Of a stretch of DNA of 64,000 bases, positions 20,592 through 31,119 are shown piece after piece. A program made the position numbers and the translations under genes. Position 1 is the first letter of the stretch. Each line of letters begins with the position of its first letter. A model generated the notes under the pieces. That model was not told the DNA's origin and did not search any database. It worked only from the letters and a program-made list of their open reading frames with translations. The DNA lies in assembly GCA_029961685.1 (NCBI GenBank), contig JARWKL010000008.1, positions 19,997,981 through 20,061,980 on the forward strand, read 5' to 3'. This stretch comes from Aristolochia californica. Lineage: Eukaryota > Streptophyta > Magnoliopsida > Piperales > Aristolochiaceae.

Positions 20592-20781
20592 TCTTCCCTC
20601 TTTTTCCAGAAATTTAGCCAGCCTCCCTCCTTGGTCGGCACTCCCTCTTCTCTTTTTAATCCAAACTCTCTCCATCTAGGTTCTTCTCCTTTTCCTTCTC
20701 CTTCTCCTTTCATTTCTCTCTTCTTCTTCTTCTTCTTCTTCGTTGATCTAAAGTCCTTCACATGGGATCCTAAATTCTACA
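20592..20781 (+). repeat. 3' LTR of B1, second part
   Basis: It continues 14475-14676. It holds the pyrimidine run CTTCTTCTTCTTCTTCTTCG near 20720-20740 and ends AATTCTACA. TCCCT follows, then element A sequence resumes. Confidence 0.9.
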
Positions 20782-20786
20782 TCCCT

Positions 20787-22375
20787 CAATACCATTGGAT
20801 TGCAAAATACCATAAGAGGTCTGGAGTAGCAAAGAGGTAAGTCTTTCTTTCTTGAAAGTTTTTGGTTGTGTTTCTTATATTCATATTGATTCTGTTGTTA
20901 GAAATAAACTTGTTGCTAAATCTAAGATATGTTTCTTTATTGGCTATAGTGGTACCAAGTTTGGTTATCGCTTCTGAGATGACCAAAGTCGTAAGGTTTT
21001 CAGAAGCCAGGACGTGAAATTCAATGAAGGTGCCATGTATAAGGAGAGATTGAGAACAGAGTATGAGAGCACAAGTGATGAAGCCAAGAAGTCAAAAGTG
21101 ATTCAGTTGAGAGATCTTCTAGTTATTGAGATGGAGAATGTCTCTCAAGAAGACAAGGAAAACATACCCCTAGAAGTAAATCAAGACATTCCTGTGTCTG
21201 AATTCAAGAGATCTGATAGAACTAGGGAAAACATACCCCTAGAAGTAAATCAAGACATTCCTATGTCTGAATTCAAGAGATCTGATAGAACTAGCATACC
21301 ACAACAAAGGTACTCCCTACACTAAATTATATTTTGTTGATTGATAAAGGTGAACTAGAGAGTTATGAGGAAATTGTGCAAGTTGATGAATCAACCAAGT
21401 GGGAGTTGGCCATGAAGGATGAGATGGATTCAATGTTATCCAACCAGACATGACAACTGACCAAGGTACCAAAAGGGCTGAAGGCCTTGAAAAATAAATG
21501 GGTTTACCGAATAACAGATGAACCAGATGGTAGCAAGTGGTACAAGGCAAGACTGGTGGTAAAAGGCTTTCAAAAAAAGAAGGCATTGACTACACTCATA
21601 TTTTCTCTCCAGTAGTAAAATTTGACTACTATTAGAATGGTGCTTTGACTAGAGGCAAATGAAGACTTGTACTTAGAGCAGTTGGATGTAAAGACAACCG
21701 TTCTTCATGGTGATTTCGAGGAAGAAAGTTACATGAAGCAGCCACATGGTTTCAAAGCACAAGGAAAGGAGAAAATGGTGTGCAAACTTCAAAAGAGCAT
21801 GTATGGTCTTAAACAAGCTCCAAGATATTGGTATAAGAAGTTTGACACCTTTATGAGTAGTAATTGTTTCTTGAGGTGCCAGGCAAATCATTGTTGTTAT
21901 TTGAAGAAGCTTTATGACTCCTATATCATTCTACTACTATATGTTGATGACATGTTGACAATAGGTGTTTGCAAACAAGAAATATAAATTTTGACAAGGG
22001 AGTTGTCCAAAAATGAAGGATTTGGGTGCTGCAAAACAAATCCTTGGGATGAGGATTATTAGGGACATTGATGTCTTGAAACTATCAAAATAATAATATG
22101 TGAAGGATGTGTTGAGCGGATTCAACATGAAAGATGCAAAACCAGTAAGTACTCATTTGGCTAAATACTTTAGGAAATCTAAGGAGTGAGCCAACATGGC
22201 CAATGTTCCTTATGCTTCTGCTATTGGCAATCTCATGTATGCCATGGTGTGCACTAGACTAGACATAGCTCATGCAGTGGGAGTTGTGAGCAGATATATG
22301 AGCAACCCAGTAAGCAACATTGGGAAGCAGTGAAGTGGATTCTTAGGTATTTGAGAGGCACTACAGACTCAGCCT
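20787..22375 (+). pseudogene. Element A pol: integrase C-terminus, linker and reverse transcriptase
   Basis: It resumes from INRCPM at 8686 with PLDCKIP, then FLKVFGCVSYIHIDSVVRNK. From 21014 a linker includes a 23-codon tandem repeat. RT words are KTTVLHGDFEEESYMKQPHG, LQKSMYGLKQAPRYWYKKFD and LLLYVDDMLTIG (catalytic Y-V-D-D, near 21940), then VPYASAIGNLMYAMVCTRLD near 22200. Stops and shifts are frequent. B2 interrupts it at 22375; RNase H resumes at 31323. Confidence 0.88.
21157..21294 (+). repeat. 69-bp tandem duplication in element A linker
   Basis: Two copies encode ENIPLEVNQDIP(V/M)SE, then FKRSDRT. They differ by about one base in the shared part and are in frame. Confidence 0.88.
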
Positions 22376-22763
22376 TGTTGGAGGATGGGCTCAAGCCCAC
22401 AAGCTCAAGGCAAAAAACTCACACTACAAAGGAGTTGGACATGTGTGAATTATGATACTTCACTTAAAGATGGCATAGAAGTGTAAATATGTGTTCTTTT
22501 TATGTCTTTTATTTCATCAAGTTGTAGCCCTAAGGGCATTGTAAAGACTATAAATAAAGGCATTGGCTAAGAGGTAGAGCATTGAAGCACTCTCTTCTCT
22601 TTCCAAAAATTCATCCAGCCCTCATTTTCACTTTGTCGTAAACCTCTTCTCCCTTAATCAAAACTTTCTCCTTCCACATTCTTCTTCTTCACCTCTCCTT
22701 CTCTCTTCTTCTTCTTCTTCCTCGTTGATCTAAACTTTCTTTCATGAGATCCTAAATTCTACA
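22376..22763 (+). repeat. 5' LTR of B2
   Basis: 388 bp. TATAAATA at 22549-22556. Primer site TGGTATCAAAGCAAGG follows at 22764. Confidence 0.93.
22549..22556 (+). promoter_or_regulatory. TATA box of the B2 5' LTR
   Basis: TATAAATA, followed by AAGGCATTGGC conserved among B LTRs. Confidence 0.55.
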
Positions 22764-23567
22764 TGGTATCAAAGCAAGGAGTTTAGGATCCCTCTTGATG
22801 AAGTTATTATGAATCTGTTCAAGAAGTTGTAAAAGGAGTTCAGTCGTGAAGAGATAAGTTCATTCTCTTCTTATTTACATTTTGTTTCCCTTCCTTATTT
22901 ACGTACTCCTCTTTTCTGTTTTTCTACTTCTTGAACTTTGAATCACATCAAGTCAAGATAAATCTTTATCTGTTGTGAAGATTTATTTTTATGACTAAAT
23001 TGATGTTATAATCTTGATCTTCTTGTAAATCAATTACAAGTGTGATCAAGGTCATTTGTTGTTTGCGTCTTATTAAGATTGATGAGTGAGATTCAATTAC
23101 CTTTATGTAACTTGGATCAATCTCATTTGAGGTAGAATTCCAGCACATGTTGTTGTAACTTCTCGTACTTAATGTTGCTCATGGTCTTGTGTTATGTTGT
23201 TGGATGCCCATTATATGTTTGGTGAAATTCCAGCAGTCATTTACCCTTTGTAGTTTCTTTTGAACTTCAACAATTGAATTTTTTTTATGTTCAAGTATCC
23301 CATGAGCTAAACATAAATTTCTTCCAAGTATCTTGATTTTATTTTAAATATTCTCTAAATATTTTTTTCTATCTCTCAGTTTGTGTTGAATTTTGGATTA
23401 AGGCCTAATCGGTTGCATCTACCTTCTTCTTTTTGTTTTTAAGAATACAAGAGGAGTTGAGTGATGACTGGATTTTATTCTCACTTGCTAAAGGCACAAA
23501 TTTGTTGATAATTTGGTGTTTGCTCTCGTGAAAGAAATTGGTTCTTGTTCTCTTTTTTGGTGACTGA
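22764..23567 (+). other. B2 untranslated leader
   Basis: The counterpart of the B1 leader 9530-10408. No coding sequence; AT-rich with T runs. Confidence 0.75.
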
Positions 23568-24457
23568 TTTGGTCCACGGGTTTTTCAAATTACATTGAGT
23601 AATTGTTATTTGAAGAAGGCCCCTTCCCTTGCCCTCCACATTTGACTTGCCTCATCATGGAGAGTGGACACAAAAGTAATAAGAGTGATATACTCCGTAT
23701 TACTACGATTCCACTAAGAGGTCTCTCCAATTACATGAGCTGGTCACAATCGGTCCGGAGGGTTCTTATTACTCGTGACCTCTTAAGCCACGTTATTAAA
23801 TTTCCTCCTCCGTTGATGAAGAAGAGGAGACCTACCACAAGTGGGTTAAAAATGATAACATGGTGATAAGTTGGCTCATCAATAGCATGGAAGAGCATGT
23901 GGCCAACAATGTAGTCCACTTGGAAACCCCAAGGACATATGGGACACTTGTGCTAAGCTTTACTCAAGTACTGCCTCATTACAAAAAAGATATGATGTCT
24001 TACAAAATATGTTTTGGTCCACGGGTTCTTCAAATTACATTGAGTAATTGTTATTTGAAGAAGGCCCCTTCCCTTGACCTCCACATTTGACTTGCCGCAT
24101 CATTGAGAGTAGACACAAGAGTAATAAGAGTGATATACTCCATATTACTATGATTCCAGTAAGAGGTCTCTCCAATTACATGAGCTGGTCACAATCGGTC
24201 CAGAGGGTTCTTATTACTCGTGACCTCTTAAGCCACGTTATTAAATTTCCTCCTCCGATTGATGAAGAAGATGAGTCCGGCCACAAGTGGGTTAAAAATG
24301 ATAACATGGTGATAAGTTGGCTCATCAATAGCATGGAAGAGCATGTGGCCAACAATGTGGTCCACTTTGAAACTGCCAAGAACATATGGGACACTTGTGC
24401 TAAGCTTTACTCAAGTACTACCTCATTACAAAAAATATATGATGTCTTACAAAATAT
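23568..24457 (+). repeat. 445-bp tandem duplication across B2 leader and gag start
   Basis: Unit 1 is 23568-24012 and unit 2 is 24013-24457. Both begin TTTGGTCCACGGGTT and contain the gag start region (AAGAGTGATATACTCC, GAGCTGGTCACAATCGGTCC). B1 has only one copy. The first copy has a frameshift near 23815; the second keeps a longer frame. Confidence 0.9.
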
Positions 24458-24745
24458 GCTGGATATGAAACATGGAGACAATATTTATGGATTTTTGGCC
24501 CGGTTTTGAGGCCTTCTCCAAGAATGGAAAATAGCTCAACCATACTCCACTGATATTTTTGTTCAAGAATGACAACGAGAAGCTTTGGCAGCAACCATTT
24601 GCTTATCGAATATTAAACCTTTCCTTGAGGTTGCAAAAACTCAGCTTCTAAGTTCTTCTGTTCTTCCATCCTTCGATGACATTAGTACTACATTACTTTG
24701 GATACCTGATCCATGCCCTCCTTCTCCTATTGATGCCCATCAGCG
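24087..24745 (+). pseudogene. B2 gag (broken)
   Basis: It reads KSNKSDILHITMIPVRGLSN, VLITRDLLSHVIKFPPPIDE, INSMEEHVANNVVHFETAKN and LQNMLDMKHGDNIYGFLARF, then a stop at 24508, then ATICLSNIKPFLEVAKTQLL. A frameshift near 24750 joins it to the next segment. The upstream partial copy at 23603-23990 comes from the tandem duplication. Confidence 0.86.
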
Positions 24746-25429
24746 ATGTTCTCTGGCAATCAGGGTACATCTTCATCATATCGAGGACGGGGCAAAAATA
24801 TGAGAGGGGGTCAACCTATGAGAGGGGCTGAAAATAGAGGTGGTCGAACAGGTCTAAATAATTCCCGTACTGAGCCTCGACTTTGCACTTACTATGGTGG
24901 ACAAAACCACCTTGTGGCAACATGCTGGAAACTTCATGGCAAGCCTGATTGGGCCATGACTAACCCAATCTCTATTAGTGTTGAGAAACATGAAGATAAG
25001 GCTGAATCATCCTTCGACAATGTGACTCTTTCTGCTAAAGACTATGTTGCATTTCAGAAAATGAAGTCCTTCATGGAATCCTCTATTCCCTCATCATCTA
25101 CTACTGCTACTACTATTGCCTCAGGTATGCTTTCTTCCTCTTCTTCCTCTTCCTCTTGGATCATCGACTCCAGGGCCTCCGAACATCTATCAGGTAACCA
25201 ACACTTGTTGCAGTCCTTATCTCCTTGTTATCCTAAAAAATTCGTTACTATTGCTAATGGCACCCAAACCAAGGTCCTTGGCAAAGGTTCCTCCTCTCTT
25301 ACCTCATCTATTCCCCTTCAAGATGTTTTGTTTGTCCCTCAATTTCCTTTAAATTTGCTCTCGGTTAGTAAATTAACCAAACAATTAAATTGCTCTATCA
25401 CCTTCTCACTGTCTTCTTGTGTATTTTAG
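24746..25429 (+). pseudogene. B2 gag zinc knuckle and protease
   Basis: A 227-codon frame with an Arg/Gly stretch, the knuckle CTYYGGQNHLVATC (second Cys changed to Tyr), KLHGKPDW, a Ser-rich run, and the protease word WIIDSRASEHLSGN, where the Gly of D-S-G has become Arg by one transition. It ends SITFSLSSCVF with a stop where pol should continue. Confidence 0.88.
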
Positions 25430-26345
25430 GATCTCATACGAAGCAGGTGATTGGTGGCAGCCATGAAAAGGGGGGTTTGTACTACTTCACTTTTCCACCA
25501 TTAGCTGCATTATCATCCACTACATCCGAGCCCAACTTTGGCACAATCGACTTGGTCATCCGCCTACCCCTTCACTTCGTTCTTTGCTTCCGTCCTTAAA
25601 AGAACTTTGTAATTTCAGTTGTGAGGTTTGTCGATGAAGTAAACATATTAGGAGTACATATTCTCCTCATCCTACAACTACAAGTACTGCTCCTTTTGAG
25701 CTAATACATTTTGATGTATGGGGACCTTTATGTGTCTCAAATATTTCCCAAGTTAAATACTTTGTCATTTTTTGTTGATGATTTTACCTGTGTGACTTGG
25801 TTATATTTATTTAAAGAGTGTTCAGAAATTCTTCCTTTGTTTAAAAATTTTCATGCTATGGTCTTGACACTATTTGGGAAGAAAATTCATATCCTTAGAT
25901 CTGATAATGCTAAGGAATACATGTCTAATAATTTCAAATCATTTTGTGAGAGTAATGGGCTTATTCATCAAACATCATGTGCCTATACTCCTCAACAAAA
26001 TAGTGTTGCTGAAAGGAAGAATCGTCATCTTCTTGAAGTTGCTCGGGGCCTCCTCTACTCCATGAAGGTACCCTATTTCTATTGGCCTCATGCTATACTT
26101 ACAACATGCTTTCTTATTAATAGGTTACCTTCATCAGTTCTTCATCATAAAAAACCTTACTCTTAGTTATTTAATGGTGAAGATCCATTTTTTCGCTTCC
26201 TATGAAAGTATTTGGATGTACGTGTTTTGTTCATGTTACATCCCCACATAAAAATAAACTTGATTCACGGTGTATGAGGTGCATTTTTTTGGGATACTCT
26301 CGCACCAAGAAAGGTTATGTCTGTTAAAATCCTACCCTTTAGAGG
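25430..26345 (+). pseudogene. B2 integrase (broken)
   Basis: From about 25745 it gives ISQVKYFVI-like text, then VTWLYLFKECSEI, ILRSDNAKEYMSNNFKSF (second catalytic Asp) and QTSCAYTPQQNSVAERKNRH (catalytic Glu) in the frame 25711-26166. Then YFYWPHAILTTCFLINRLPS. Frameshifts lie before and after. Confidence 0.86.
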
Positions 26346-27600
26346 ATGCTTATCTCTAGGGATGTGACTTTCTTTGAGGACGCCTCCTTCTACTCCTCCC
26401 ATGATGCTTCGCCAGGATGGACTTGTCCTTCTACCACTCCTTGTCCGCTTGTGCCTTTCAATCTTGAAGTTAACCCAACCCCTGATGCACCAGCCGTACC
26501 TTCACCTATGGAGTTGTCGGATACACCAGAGGTAAGTCCTTCTCCTCCTATGTATGGGCCTGAATTTGATACTCGGCCTAATGTTTTCAGAAAGTAATGT
26601 TGTTCTTGTACTACTTCACATCCTATCTCTAATTTTATGTCTCACCATTGCTTGTCTTCCGAGTGTTTTCAGTTCCTTGCGTCTCCTCCTTCTACTTCCA
26701 TTCCATAGTCGTATCAGGAGGCTCTAAGGCATCTAGGATGGAAGGCGGCAATGGATGAAGAAATGCCCGCCCTATACAAAAATCAAACTTGGTCCTTAAC
26801 ATCACTCCCAAAAGGTAAAAGTCTAGTTGGTTGTACATGGGTTTTTTAAGTAAAACATAATCCGGATGGATCGATTGCTCATCTTAAAGCTCGACTCATT
26901 GCTAAGGGCTATACACAGTGGCATGAGATAGATTATGAGGAGACCTTCTCTCTTGTTGCAAAATTGAATTCGGTACGCATCATCTTATCTATTGCTGCTA
27001 ACTCATCATGGCCTATCTATCATTGGATGTTAAAAATGTTTTTTTTAAATGGTGATATAAGTGAGAAAATTTATATGGTTCAACCATTTGGTTATGTGGT
27101 TGAAGGGGAGTCAGTATGCCGATTAAAAAAATCTTTATATGGGTTTATGCTATCCCCTTGGGCTTGGTTTGATAAATTTAGTCAAACACTTCTACAGTTT
27201 GGTTTTCATCGGTGCTCGGTAGATCATTCCTTATATTATAAAGATATTGTCAAAGGAACATATTATTGGCCGTATATGTGGATGATATTATCTTAACCGG
27301 TGATGATTCTCTTAGCATATAAGAGGTGAAAAAGATGTTATGTCAGGAATTCAAGACTAAAGATCTTAGTATGCTTAAATATTTTTTGGGTATAGAAGTT
27401 CTTCAATCCAAACATGGGATAATATTGTCTCAAAGGAATTATGTCTTGGATCTCCTTGAAGAAACAAGAATGAAGGGTTGTAGACCAGTCAACACACCTA
27501 TGGATACAAATGTAAAATTATGTGCCACAAATGAAAAAGATATTGATATTGGCAAATATCAAAGACTCGTGGGAAATAGATTTAACTCATGGTAACTAGG
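26346..27600 (+). pseudogene. B2 linker and reverse transcriptase (broken)
   Basis: The linker MLISRDVTFFEDASFYSSHD leads to the RT blocks: RLIAKGYTQWHEIDYEETFS near 26895, LNGDISEKIYMVQPFGYVVE, RLKKSLYGFMLSPWAWFDKF, AVYVDDIILTG near 27275 (out of frame with its neighbours), then EFKTKDLSMLKYFLGIEVLQ and RNYVLDLLEETRMKGCRPVN. Y-V-D-D is kept at the base level. Confidence 0.86.
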
Positions 27601-28210
27601 TCAGACATATCATATGTTGTAAGTATGGTGAGTCAATTCATGCACAAACCACAAATTATACACTAGCAGGCTTTAGAGAGAATATTATGTTACCTAAAAG
27701 GAGCTCCAGGAAGAGGATTGATGTATAAAAAACATGGGCACTTCAACATATAAGGGTTCTCAGATGCAGATTGGGCTGGATCACCTGATGATAGAAAATC
27801 TACATCAGGATATTGTACTCTGGTTGGAGGAAACTTGGTTACATGGAAAAGTAAGATGCAAAATGTGGTTGCAAGATCTAGCGCTGAAGCAAAATACAGA
27901 GCTATGGCCCATACCTTCATACCAAATTAGGTTTTTATAAAAAAAGGGTCCATGGGTCTGTATTGTGATAGTCAAGCAGCCATTCATATTACTTCAAATC
28001 TAGTTTTTCATGAAAGAACTAAACATATTGAGGTGGATTGTCATTTTATATAGGAGAAGTTTCAAGCAGGAATAATCTCTCTCAAATATGTGTCGTCTCA
28101 AGAGCAAGTAGTTGATATTCTCACTAAACCCATTACATCTAAAATCCTATCATTTATATGTGGCAAGCTGGGTATTTATGATGTCTTTTCTCCTCCAGCT
28201 TGAGGGGGAG
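27601..28210 (+). pseudogene. B2 RNase H (broken)
   Basis: Short frames give SDISYVVSMVSQFMHKPQI-like text, then NVVARSSAEAKYRAMAH near 27860-27910, [20 protein letters not shown] near 27957, and QEQVVDILTKPITSKILSFI. The E of E-A-E-Y is changed to Lys. It ends YDVFSPPA before the polypurine tract. Confidence 0.82.
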
Positions 28211-28399
28211 TGTTGGAAGATGAGCACAAGCCCACAAACTCAAGGCAAAAAACTCACACGACAAAGGAGTTGCTCATGTGTGAATTATGATACTTCACTT
28301 AAAGATGGCATAGAGGTGTAAATATGTGTTTTTTTATGTCTTTTATTTCATCAAGTTGTAGCCCTAAGGGCATTGTAAAGACTATAAATAAAGGCATTG
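28211..28399 (+). repeat. 3' LTR of B2, first part (rest 31120-31317)
   Basis: It starts TGTTGGAAGATGAGC and is interrupted by E after AAAGGCATTG. It resumes after the second CATTG copy with GCTAAGAGGTAGAGC. TATAAATA is kept near 28383. Confidence 0.92.
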
Positions 28400-28786
28400 T
28401 GTTATGGTCCTGGGGTTAAGTACCTATGTCTTCCGCTCCTAACAGTCCGGTCTTTTGGGTAGTATTGGCTAGGTGCTTAACATTTGGTATCAGAGCGGGC
28501 TCCCACGTCGCGAGTTCGAGTCCCGGGGCGCGCAAAGGCTGGATTAAAATTACTGGTAGGTTCGGAAGGGGCGACCTAGCGGAGGGGGCGACTTGGAGAA
28601 CTGCGAAGGGGCACTAGGAGTAGGCCACCGCTAGAGTAGGCCACCGGGTTGGGTCAGTGCCGTTGCGCCACCGTGGTCGTCGGCTCGCGAAGGTGGGGTG
28701 TGATGTTATGGTCCTGGGGTTAAGTACCTATGTCTTTCGCTCCTAACAGGCCGGTCTTTTGGGTAGTATTGGCTAGGTGCTTAACA
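28400..28786 (+). mobile_element. TRIM-like unit: two 83-bp direct repeats around a 221-bp GC-rich spacer
   Basis: Repeats 28400-28482 and 28704-28786 differ at about two bases. Both start TGTTATGGTCC, end GCTTAACA and are followed by TTTGGTATCAGAGC, an initiator-Met primer site. The spacer is strikingly GC-rich for this window and ends in a purine-rich GAAGGTGGGGTG. Size and layout fit a terminal-repeat retrotransposon in miniature. A GAGTTCGAGTCCC word at 28517 looks like a tRNA B box, but no tRNA fold is evident. Confidence 0.7.
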
Positions 28787-29640
28787 TTTGGTATCAGAGC
28801 AGGGTAACCCGGCAAAGAGAAGCACCAATGAATACTTTGAATTGCTTGAAAGAAAATTTGATACTGTCCTAGAGAGGTTCTCAAAAATTGATATCGATAT
28901 GGAGACCTTGAAGGGAAGGATGGATAGCATGGAGAATGGTCTAACTACTGGCAAAAAATTTGCTTCATTAGAGGAAAAGTTCACTCTCAGTTTGGAAACC
29001 TTGAAATGAAGGATGGATAACATGGAGACTGGTCTGAGCACCGGCAAAAACCCAATTCCGGGAGACCATTCGCAGATCAGAGGAGGAGATGAGTTTATTA
29101 GACACACGAGTTTCTCGGGTCAGCAAGGACCCTTCATTCCGAGGGGACACCTCAACCAGGGGGGAGGGACTGTACCCCTCATTCCAAATCAGAGAGGAGG
29201 GGACCATTCGTATAACAGAGGGGGAGATGAATTTCCGAGGTGCATGAGTTTCTCGGGACAACAAGGACCCCTCATTCTGGGGGGACACTTCTACCAGGGG
29301 GAGGCACTGTTCCGAGGTATACTAAAATGGAATTCCCTACTTATAATGGGTCAGAAGACCCTTTGATATGGTTGTATCGATGCTTAAAAATTTTTAGCCA
29401 ACTGCGAGTCCCAACCTATGACCGAGTCAACGTAGCTGTTTTCCACTTACTAGGGGAAGCAAAACTTTGGTACCAGCTAGTTGAGGTTGATAGCGAGGTG
29501 GTAGATTGGGATGAATTTAAGCGACTATGTTCTCTCCGTTTTGGTCCTCCGGCTTACAGTAACCCTTTGGGAGATTTGGTTTTACTACGCCAAACTAGGG
29601 CCGTGGAGCAATATCAAAAATTGTTCTAGGAAAAATTAGC
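28787..29640 (+). pseudogene. E gag, N-terminal and central parts
   Basis: The frame runs through the primer site as LVSEQGNPAKRSTNEYFELL, then a coiled-coil-like KIDIDMETLKGRMDSME that is partly duplicated, then Gly/Arg-rich repeats (GGDHSYNRGGDEF, FSGQQGP). From 29280 comes the Gypsy Gag core: YTKMEFPTYNGSEDPLIWLY, VFHLLGEAKLWYQLVE and FGPPAYSNPLGDLVLLRQ. Stops occur near 29008 and 29628. F and J carry the same protein. Confidence 0.86.
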
Positions 29641-30203
29641 ACGAGCTAGTAGTATGGTACAAGTGGATCAACAAGTTGCGCTATTTACAGCAGGACTGAC
29701 AGAGGCCTTAAAGCTTGAGGTGGAGCTCTATGCACCTGTTGACTTATCCAGCGCTATGAATATAGCTCGTGCTTTAGAATTGTGACAGCAGGCACAGCAC
29801 AGATGACCTCCAGGGTCAGGGGAGCGCATTCCTGCGAGAAACAATCCGGGTATTACTTTGACAAGGGATCCTAGATCTAGTCATCCTACAACTCTTTATA
29901 TAAAAAAATTGACAAGTGCTGAGATGGCGGAACAGCGGGCTAAGAATCTATGTTACAACTGCGATGAACCATATCGGGTTGGGCATCAGTGCAAAAGATT
30001 ATTTTTGATCAATAAGGTTGAACATGAGGATATTGAGGTGACAGAGGATATGATTGAGGAAGAACCACCGGACATCTCCCTGCATGCCATTACTGGGCAG
30101 CAATCGGCCACAACTACACAAAATGGGAGCGGCTCGACAACTTTCACCAGGTCTACCCAGCTTTCGAGCTTGAGGTCAAGCTCAATCTCCAAGGGGGGGC
30201 AGA
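29641..30203 (+). pseudogene. E gag end fused to end of pol (pol deleted)
   Basis: It reads RAKNLCYNCDEPYRVGHQCK, a zinc knuckle (CYNCDEPYRVGHQC), followed by an acidic stretch (IEVTEDMIEEEPPDISLHAI). At about 30118 the match to F jumps from the gag end (56935) to the last codons of pol (60509 onward). In another frame the text is ERLDNFHQVYPAFELE, like F LLETFKQVYPAYKLED. Protease, RT, RNase H and integrase are gone. The polypurine AAGGGGGGGCAG precedes the LTR. Confidence 0.86.
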
Positions 30204-31114
30204 TGTTATGGACTCAATAAGACCGAGTCATCTACTTTACTTTTATTATTTATGTTGCTTTTAATTTTGAATTTTATTGATTTGTAATAAGACTTAAAGG
30301 TAGGGGCAGAATTGGGTTTTAATAACCCTAACTATGTTGATGTAAATTACCCTATTTAAGGGGTAAGGATGGAGAAATAAAGCAAGTTCGGAATTAGCAT
30401 AAACTAGGGCAATTTAGGTTCTTTCTAGGCTCTCTATTCTAGGGTTCTTGGCTTGAACTCTCTTGGGGGTTTGCTGCATCCATTGGGGAGTCTTTGAGGA
30501 GATCTTGGAAGGAAAAGGAAGAGGAATTACCTTTCTCTTCTGAGATGCAAGATAAGATCAACTCTTTCACGAAAATTCCAAAAAAGGAGAGGTCTTGACT
30601 TGAGTCTACCCAGGAAGGAGGACGGGTTCTTGTTGCTGGTTGGGAGTTCCGAATTCTGGGCAGAGGAGTTCCGAATTTTGGGCGTAAGAGGAGTTACGAA
30701 TCTGAGCTGAGGAGGAGTTCCGAATTCTGGGCAGAGGAGTTCCGAATTTTGTGCTGAGGATGAGTTCTGAATTTTGTGCTGAGGATGAGTTCCGAATTCT
30801 GGGCAGAGGAGTTCCAAAATTTGGGCTGAAGAGGAGTTCCGAATCTGAGCTGAGGAGGTCCGAATTCATTCAAAGAGGTAACTTGAGATTCTTTTTTCTT
30901 AAGTACAGCAGGTTAGAATTCTATTTTAATTTACCTACGTGATTAGTGGTTAAATCCATACGTTAGACAAAAGGGATTCTGTTTTCAACTTACCTGCGTG
31001 AGCAATGGTTGGAGACGAGATTCTTGGTTCCTTACAGTGTTTAAAAACCTTGTAACGTGCTGGATTCATCAGTATCTCGCCGAGTTAATAGATCCATGGC
31101 TAGGGACCATAACA
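30204..31114 (+). repeat. 3' LTR of E
   Basis: 911 bp, TGTTATGGACTCAATAAG to GGACCATAACA. It is the same family as solo LTR G (46921-47886) and related to the F LTRs. It holds a minisatellite of a GAGGAGTTCCGAATTCTGGG unit, variably degraded, at about 30640-30865. Confidence 0.9.
30640..30865 (+). repeat. Minisatellite in E LTR
   Basis: About eight imperfect copies of GAGGAGTTCCGAATTCTGGGC spaced 25-40 bases apart, absent in this form from solo LTR G. Confidence 0.75.
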
Positions 31115-31119
31115 CATTG

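Larger units (their letters stand above)
8687..20781 (+). mobile_element. Element B1: Ty1/Copia element nested in A, itself split by M and C
   Basis: The ends are TGTTGGAAGATG and AATTCTACA, with target duplication TCCCA (8682-8686) / TCCCT (20782-20786). Without the nested solo LTR M and Copia C it is about 5.7 kb. It has gag-protease-integrase-RT-RNase H order on the plus strand and is the same family as B2 (22376-31317). All frames carry many stops, and the protease Asp is lost (WIINFGASEH). Confidence 0.92.
28400..31114 (+). mobile_element. Element E: chimeric, pol-deleted Gypsy derivative nested in the B2 3' LTR
   Basis: Perfect CATTG duplications (28395-28399, 31115-31119) mark it as one insertion. 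The 5' end is not the partner of the 3' LTR. It is an 83-bp sequence (28400-28482) repeated at 28704-28786 around a GC-rich spacer, like a tiny LTR element. From the PBS-like GGTATCAGAGCAGGGTAACC onward it is the same Gypsy family as F: gag, then a direct jump to the end of pol, then a full Gypsy 3' LTR (30204-31114). The outermost 11 bases are inverted repeats (TGTTATGGTCC / GGACCATAACA). Confidence 0.88.

Noticed and set aside
20505..20840. 111-codon plus-strand open frame
   Set aside because: It crosses the C LTR, the B1 LTR and element A; it is a chance frame over three repeats.
28500..28545. tRNA-like gene suggested by a B-box-like GAGTTCGAGTCCC
   Set aside because: No A box at the right spacing and no cloverleaf can be drawn by hand; it follows a retroelement primer site.
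30527..30869. Minus-strand frame with repeated SSAQNSELLCPEFGT text
   Set aside because: Translation of the E LTR minisatellite, in two overlapping frames; not a protein.
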